Assembly: GCA_017998495.1 (NCBI GenBank)
Contig: JAGOCY010000020.1
Coordinates: forward strand, 1 to 10,549
Direction of reading: 5' to 3'
Source of the DNA: Corallincola sp.
GTDB taxonomy: Bacteria > Pseudomonadota > Gammaproteobacteria > Enterobacterales > Neiellaceae
DNA length: 10,549 nt
Below, one piece after another: positions 7,047-10,549 of the stretch. A program made the translations under genes and the position numbers. How positions within the stretch are numbered: position 1 is the first letter of the stretch; each line of letters begins with the position of its first letter. The notes under the pieces are model-generated. The model did no database searches, had not been told where the DNA came from, and worked only from the letters and a program-made list of their open reading frames with translations.

Positions 7047-8198
7047 TTAGATGCCGCCGGCCTGACGTAACAGCTCGGCCTTGTCGGTGGCTTCCCACGG
7101 GAACTGTTCACGGCCGAAGTGACCGTAGGCAGCGGTTTCGCGGTAGATCGGCTGCTTGAGATCGAGCATCTCGATCAGACCATAGGGGCGCAGATCGAAG
7201 AACTCGCGCACCAGCTGCACCAGACGATCATCGCCAATACGGCCGGTGCCGAAGGTCTCGACACTGATCGAGGTGGGTTCAGCGACGCCAATGGCATAGG
7301 AGACCTGGATTTCGCAGCGCTCTGCGAGGCCGGCAGCGACGATGTTTTTGGCCACATAGCGGCCGGCGTAGGCGGCGCTACGGTCAACCTTGGACGGGTC
7401 TTTGCCGGAGAAGGCACCGCCGCCGTGACGGGCCATGCCGCCATAGGTGTCGACAATGATCTTGCGCCCGGTGAGGCCGCAGTCGCCCATCGGCCCGCCG
7501 ATGACGAAACGGCCGGTCGGGTTGATGAAATACTTGGTGTGCTTGCTCACCCACTCTGGCGGCAGTACCGGATCGATGATCACCTCACGCACTGCTTCGA
7601 TCAGATCTTTCTGGCTGACGCTGTCGCAATGCTGGGTGGAGAGCACCACCGCATCGATACCTACCGGACGACCATCTTCATAAATAAAGGTGATCTGACT
7701 TTTGGCATCGGGGCGCAGCCACGGCAGGGTACCGTTCTTGCGCACCTCGGCCTGGCGCTTGACCAGACGGTGGGCGTAGGTGATGGCCGCTGGCATCAGC
7801 ACGTCGGTTTCATTGGTGGCGTAACCGAACATCAAGCCCTGATCACCGGCCCCCTGTTCTTTGGGATCACGGCGATCCACCCCTTGGGCGATATCGGGTG
7901 ACTGCTTGCCGATGGCGTTGAGCACAGCGCAGGAGTCGGCATCGAAGCCCATGTCGGAGTGGACGTAACCGATATTGCGCACGGTGTCGCGGGCGATCTG
8001 CTCAATATCGACCCAGGCGCTGGTGGTCACTTCACCAGCCACCAGCACCATGCCGGTCTTGACCAGGGTTTCACAGGCGACACGGGCGTTCTTGTCCTGC
8101 TCCAGGATGGCGTCGAGCACAGCATCGGAGATCTGGTCGGCGATCTTGTCCGGATGCCCTTCGGATACGGACTCGGAGGTGAACAGGTGGTTAGCCAT
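7047..8198 (-). CDS. metK: S-adenosylmethionine synthetase
   Basis: Makes S-adenosylmethionine from methionine and ATP in the cytosol as a homotetramer, feeding all methylation (including RsmE next door) and polyamine synthesis. It has 383 residues against 384 in E. coli. Signature blocks are [14 protein letters not shown] (9-22, H15 and D17), [12 protein letters not shown] (116-127) and [16 protein letters not shown] (259-274), with the usual C-terminus [12 protein letters not shown] (358-369). The start at 8198 gives [10 protein letters not shown] as in the family; the upstream Shine-Dalgarno is weak (GAG within CGGATGAGC). A met-box-like palindrome lies 35-50 bases upstream. In P. aeruginosa I recall an ArsR-type regulator with a methyltransferase domain beside metK; none is present here between metK and tktA. 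Confidence 0.98.
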   Translation of the reverse strand: MANHLFTSESVSEGHPDKIADQISDAVLDAILEQDKNARVACETLVKTGMVLVAGEVTTSAWVDIEQIARDTVRNIGYVHSDMGFDADSCAVLNAIGKQSPDIAQGVDRRDPKEQGAGDQGLMFGYATNETDVLMPAAITYAHRLVKRQAEVRKNGTLPWLRPDAKSQITFIYEDGRPVGIDAVVLSTQHCDSVSQKDLIEAVREVIIDPVLPPEWVSKHTKYFINPTGRFVIGGPMGDCGLTGRKIIVDTYGGMARHGGGAFSGKDPSKVDRSAAYAGRYVAKNIVAAGLAERCEIQVSYAIGVAEPTSISVETFGTGRIGDDRLVQLVREFFDLRPYGLIEMLDLKQPIYRETAAYGHFGREQFPWEATDKAELLRQAGGI

Positions 8199-8232
8199 CG
8201 GTTAGCTCATCCGTTTAGATAGATAGGTGGAT

Positions 8233-8248
8233 TGACGTCTAGACGTCC
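8233..8248 (-). promoter_or_regulatory. Two adjacent met-box-like 8-mers (14-bp palindrome) upstream of metK
   Basis: GACGTCTAGACGTC at 8234-8247 is a perfect 14-bp palindrome. Read as 8-mers, 8233-8240 is TGACGTCT and 8241-8248 is AGACGTCC, each 7 of 8 to the MetJ box AGACGTCT, in the tandem phase MetJ requires. It lies just downstream of a TAGAAT -10 (minus strand, 8250-8255), so it should overlap the metK transcription start. MetJ is known from enterics, Vibrio and relatives and is generally absent from Pseudomonas, so another palindrome-binding regulator is an alternative. Confidence 0.5.
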
Positions 8249-8249
8249 A

Positions 8250-8255
8250 ATTCTA
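8250..8255 (-). promoter_or_regulatory. Possible -10 element for metK
   Basis: TAGAAT on the minus strand, 5 of 6 to consensus, 51 bases before the metK start; no good -35 at 16-18 bases (TGGTCT at 17). Its position just before the palindrome supports that palindrome as an operator. Confidence 0.35.
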
Positions 8256-8304
8256 CGGCGCTCATGGCAAAAAGACCATCCATGGGCGGGTTGAGGCTGC
8301 TGCG

Positions 8305-8326
8305 CTTGTCACGTCTTGCTGACAAG
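8305..8326 (+). repeat. 7-bp inverted repeat in the metK-tktA gap
   Basis: CTTGTCA (8305-8311) and TGACAAG (8320-8326) are perfect inverted copies around an 8-base spacer. A wider 8-bp pair, GTTGAGGC (8290-8297) with GCCTCAAC (8363-8370), encloses them. It lies upstream of the likely tktA promoter and could be an operator; chance is possible, especially for the outer pair. Confidence 0.35.
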
Positions 8327-8360
8327 GGTTGACCAACTGCCGCGAAATGGCCACCAGTCG

Positions 8361-8389
8361 TTGCCTCAACAGGTGAGAAAGCAGACAAT
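8361..8389 (+). promoter_or_regulatory. Candidate promoter of tktA
   Basis: TTGCCT (8361-8366, 4 of 6), a 17-base spacer and GACAAT (8384-8389, 4 of 6) lie 49 bases before the tktA start codon. Best candidate on the plus strand in this gap. Confidence 0.35.
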
Positions 8390-8438
8390 ACGCGCCGTTT
8401 TTTGTTCCCCGTCATTGCCACCACAGGAGAGACCCCTG

Positions 8439-10433
8439 ATGCCATCACGCCGTGAGCTTGCCAACGCCATCCGAGCCCTGAGCATGGATGCGGTGCAGAA
8501 AGCCAACTCCGGCCACCCCGGTGCCCCCATGGGCATGGCGGATATCGCCGAGGTGCTGTGGCGCGATTACCTCAAGCACAACCCTGCCAACCCGGGTTGG
8601 GCTGACCGCGATCGCTTTGTGCTTTCCAACGGCCACGGCTCGATGCTGATCTACTCGCTGTTGCATCTGAGCGGCTACGACCTGTCGATTGAAGACCTCA
8701 AGAGTTTCCGTCAGCTTCACTCCAAAACGCCGGGCCACCCCGAGTATGGCTATACCCCGGGCGTCGAAACCACCACCGGGCCGCTCGGTCAGGGCATCAC
8801 CAATGCCGTTGGTTTTGCCATTGCCGAGAAGGTGCTGGCCGCTCAGTTCAACCGCCCGGGCCATACCGTGGTTGACCATCACACCTACACCTTCCTGGGT
8901 GATGGCTGCATGATGGAAGGGATCAGCCATGAAGCCTGCTCGCTGGCCGGTACTTTAGGTCTGGGCAAGCTGATCGCCTTTTATGACGACAACGGCATCT
9001 CCATTGATGGCGAAGTGCACGGCTGGTTTACCGACAACACCGCCCAGCGCTTTGATGCTTACGGCTGGCAGGTACTGAAGGTCGATGGCCATGACGCCGC
9101 CGCCATCGCCGCTGCCATTGACGCGGCCCGTGCTGAGGCCAGCAAGCCGTCGCTCATTATCTGCAAGACCGTCATCGGTTTTGGCTCGCCCAACAAGCAG
9201 GGTAAAGAGGAGTGTCATGGTGCGCCACTGGGCGACGCCGAGATCGCCCTGACCCGCGCTGCGCTGGGTTGGAACCATGGCCCGTTCGAGGTGCCGGCCG
9301 AGATCTATGCCGAGTGGGATGGCCGCACCAAGGGTGGTGCCGCCGAGCAGCAGTGGAACGCCCGTTTCGCCGCCTATGCTGAGGCCTATCCGGAACTGGC
9401 CGCCGAGTTCAGCCGCCGCATGAAGGGTGAACTGCCGGCTGATTTTGCCGCCAAGTCGGCTGCCTACATTGCCGAGATGCAGGCCAAGGGCGAAACCATC
9501 GCCAGCCGTAAAGCCTCGCAGAACAGCCTCAATGCCTTTGGCCCGCTGCTGCCGGAACTGCTGGGTGGCTCCGCCGATCTGGCCGGTTCCAACCTGACCA
9601 TCTGGAAGGGGTGCAAAGGGGTTAGCGCCGATGACGCCAGCGGTAACTATCTCTATTACGGGGTACGCGAATTCGGCATGTCGGCGATCATGAACGGCAT
9701 CGCCCTGCATGGTGGCTTCATCCCTTACGGCGCCACCTTCCTGGTGTTCATGGAATACGCCCGTAATGCGGTGCGCATGGCTGCCCTGATGAAGCAGCGC
9801 AGCATTTTTGTCTACACCCACGATTCCATCGGTCTGGGCGAAGATGGTCCGACTCACCAGCCGGTGGAGCAGCTGGCCAGCCTGCGCCTGACCCCCAACA
9901 TGGAGAGCTGGCGCCCGGCCGATGCGGTTGAATCCGCAGTCTGCTGGCGTGAAGCGATCCTGCGTCAGGATGGCCCCAGTGCCCTGATCTTCAGTCGCCA
10001 GAACCTGCCCCATCAGGCGCGCAGCGAACAGCAGCTGGCCGATGTGGCCCGCGGTGGCTATGTGCTGGTGGACTGTGCCGGCGAGCCGGAGCTGATCCTG
10101 ATCGCCACTGGCTCAGAAGTCGGCCTGGCTGTCGATGCAGCCAAGGTACTGAGCGCTGAAGGACGCAAGGTGCGCGTGGTCTCCATGCCGTCGCCGGAGC
10201 GTTTCTCAGCCCAGGACGCTGGTTACCGCGAGCAGGTGCTGCCCTCCGGTGTTACTGCCCGCGTCGCCATTGAGGCCGCGCATGCCGACTTCTGGTACAA
10301 GTTTGTCGGTTTTGATGGCCGCATCATTGGCATGACCAGCTTTGGCGAATCGGCACCGGCCGGAGCGCTGTTCAAGCAGTTTGGCTTCACCGTCGACAAT
10401 GTGGTGGCCACCAGCCGGGAGTTGCTCGGCTGA
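8439..10433 (+). CDS. tktA: Transketolase
   Basis: Thiamine-diphosphate enzyme that moves two-carbon ketol units between sugar phosphates in the non-oxidative pentose phosphate pathway, as a cytosolic homodimer. It has 664 residues against 663 in E. coli TktA. The N-terminal ThDP-binding domain has GHPG (25-28, H26), NGHGS (64-68, H66), the ThDP motif from GDG (154-156) to N185, and H260. The middle domain has the catalytic E411 in VREFGM and H473 in GPTHQP; the C-terminal domain has ATGSEVGLA (556-564). The protein looks complete and active. I chose the ATG at 8439 for its AGGAGAG at 8425-8431 and the family start [10 protein letters not shown]; an open frame continues further upstream without a family match. 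A strong terminator follows. It is divergent from metK, as in Pseudomonas. Confidence 0.98.
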   Translation: MPSRRELANAIRALSMDAVQKANSGHPGAPMGMADIAEVLWRDYLKHNPANPGWADRDRFVLSNGHGSMLIYSLLHLSGYDLSIEDLKSFRQLHSKTPGHPEYGYTPGVETTTGPLGQGITNAVGFAIAEKVLAAQFNRPGHTVVDHHTYTFLGDGCMMEGISHEACSLAGTLGLGKLIAFYDDNGISIDGEVHGWFTDNTAQRFDAYGWQVLKVDGHDAAAIAAAIDAARAEASKPSLIICKTVIGFGSPNKQGKEECHGAPLGDAEIALTRAALGWNHGPFEVPAEIYAEWDGRTKGGAAEQQWNARFAAYAEAYPELAAEFSRRMKGELPADFAAKSAAYIAEMQAKGETIASRKASQNSLNAFGPLLPELLGGSADLAGSNLTIWKGCKGVSADDASGNYLYYGVREFGMSAIMNGIALHGGFIPYGATFLVFMEYARNAVRMAALMKQRSIFVYTHDSIGLGEDGPTHQPVEQLASLRLTPNMESWRPADAVESAVCWREAILRQDGPSALIFSRQNLPHQARSEQQLADVARGGYVLVDCAGEPELILIATGSEVGLAVDAAKVLSAEGRKVRVVSMPSPERFSAQDAGYREQVLPSGVTARVAIEAAHADFWYKFVGFDGRIIGMTSFGESAPAGALFKQFGFTVDNVVATSRELLG

Positions 10434-10444
10434 CCAGCGGCCAG

Positions 10445-10471
10445 AAGGCGGACCTAGAGTCCGCCTTTTTT
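10445..10471 (+). terminator. Intrinsic terminator of tktA
   Basis: AAGGCGGAC and GTCCGCCTT pair as a perfect 9-bp stem around CTAGA, followed by a run of Ts to 10471. It begins 12 bases after the tktA stop, so transcription probably ends here. Confidence 0.92.
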
Positions 10472-10549
10472 ATCGCTGGCATGCGAGCCAGGACTTTGGC
10501 CATCCTGATGTAAGTCAATTACAGAATTGTTGTCTGGGCGCACAATGAG
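10472..10549. other. Gene-free end region after tktA
   Basis: No coding frame with recognisable content. It holds a short inverted repeat CAATT-ACAG-AATTG (10516-10529) and a weak 5-bp hairpin (CTGGC/GCCAG, 10476-10491). This is probably the upstream region of the next gene, outside the window. Confidence 0.5.

Noticed and set aside
8214..8227. Short AGAT tandem copies in the metK leader
   Set aside because: Barely more than two copies of a 4-mer; too short to call a repeat or a phase-variable tract.
8199..8438. SAM or SAH riboswitch in the metK or tktA leader
   Set aside because: The metK leader after the likely start is only about 45 bases and shows no extended conserved fold; the palindrome is better read as a protein operator.
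8955..10013. Long minus-strand open frame (352 residues) within tktA
   Set aside because: Antisense shadow of transketolase; no recognisable domain.
10476..10549. Start of a next gene at the right edge (ATG at 10545)
   Set aside because: No Shine-Dalgarno sequence and only five bases remain, so nothing can be supported.

Overview
The window looks like ordinary chromosomal housekeeping DNA from a gammaproteobacterium, most likely a member of Pseudomonadales close to Pseudomonas or Halopseudomonas. I base this on high GC by eye, PilT and TktA that read almost like the Pseudomonas proteins as I remember them, and the pairing of pilT-pilU with yggS. I see no mobile element, phage gene, CRISPR array, tRNA or rRNA, and no foreign-looking island. 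I did not find a convincing new biological system.

Layout. (1) 1-525, minus: the N-terminal three quarters of yggS (PLP-binding protein), cut by the window edge. (2) 563-2754, plus: pilT and pilU, the retraction ATPases of type IV pili, divergent from yggS and closed by a 12-bp hairpin. (3) 2825-3122, minus: a small exported Sel1-repeat protein broken near its C-terminus by a 4-bp tandem duplication. (4) 3221-5998, minus: a compact run transcribed rsmE, gshB, yqgE, ruvX (16S rRNA methylation, glutathione synthesis, an AlgH-family protein, a Holliday-junction-resolvase-like RNase). (5) 6181-6988, plus: bfd and bfr, the ferredoxin and the iron-storage ferritin it reduces. A Fur-box-like site overlaps the likely bfd promoter. 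(6) 7047-8198, minus: metK (SAM synthetase), convergent with bfr and sharing a symmetric terminator with it. (7) 8439-10433, plus: tktA (transketolase), divergent from metK and ended by a strong terminator. The last 78 bases hold no recognisable gene.

The order yggS / pilT / ruvX / yqgE / gshB / rsmE / metK / tktA resembles the E. coli neighbourhood around metK-rsmE-gshB-yqgE-yqgF-yggR-yggS. From memory, P. aeruginosa has these genes in separate blocks. The window may therefore keep an older arrangement, with bfd-bfr placed between rsmE and metK.

The points most worth a second look are a perfect 14-bp palindrome in front of metK that reads as two adjacent MetJ-type met boxes, unexpected for a pseudomonad; the duplication-caused frameshift in the Sel1 protein; the Fur-like site at bfd; and nested inverted repeats in the bfd-bfr and metK-tktA gaps.
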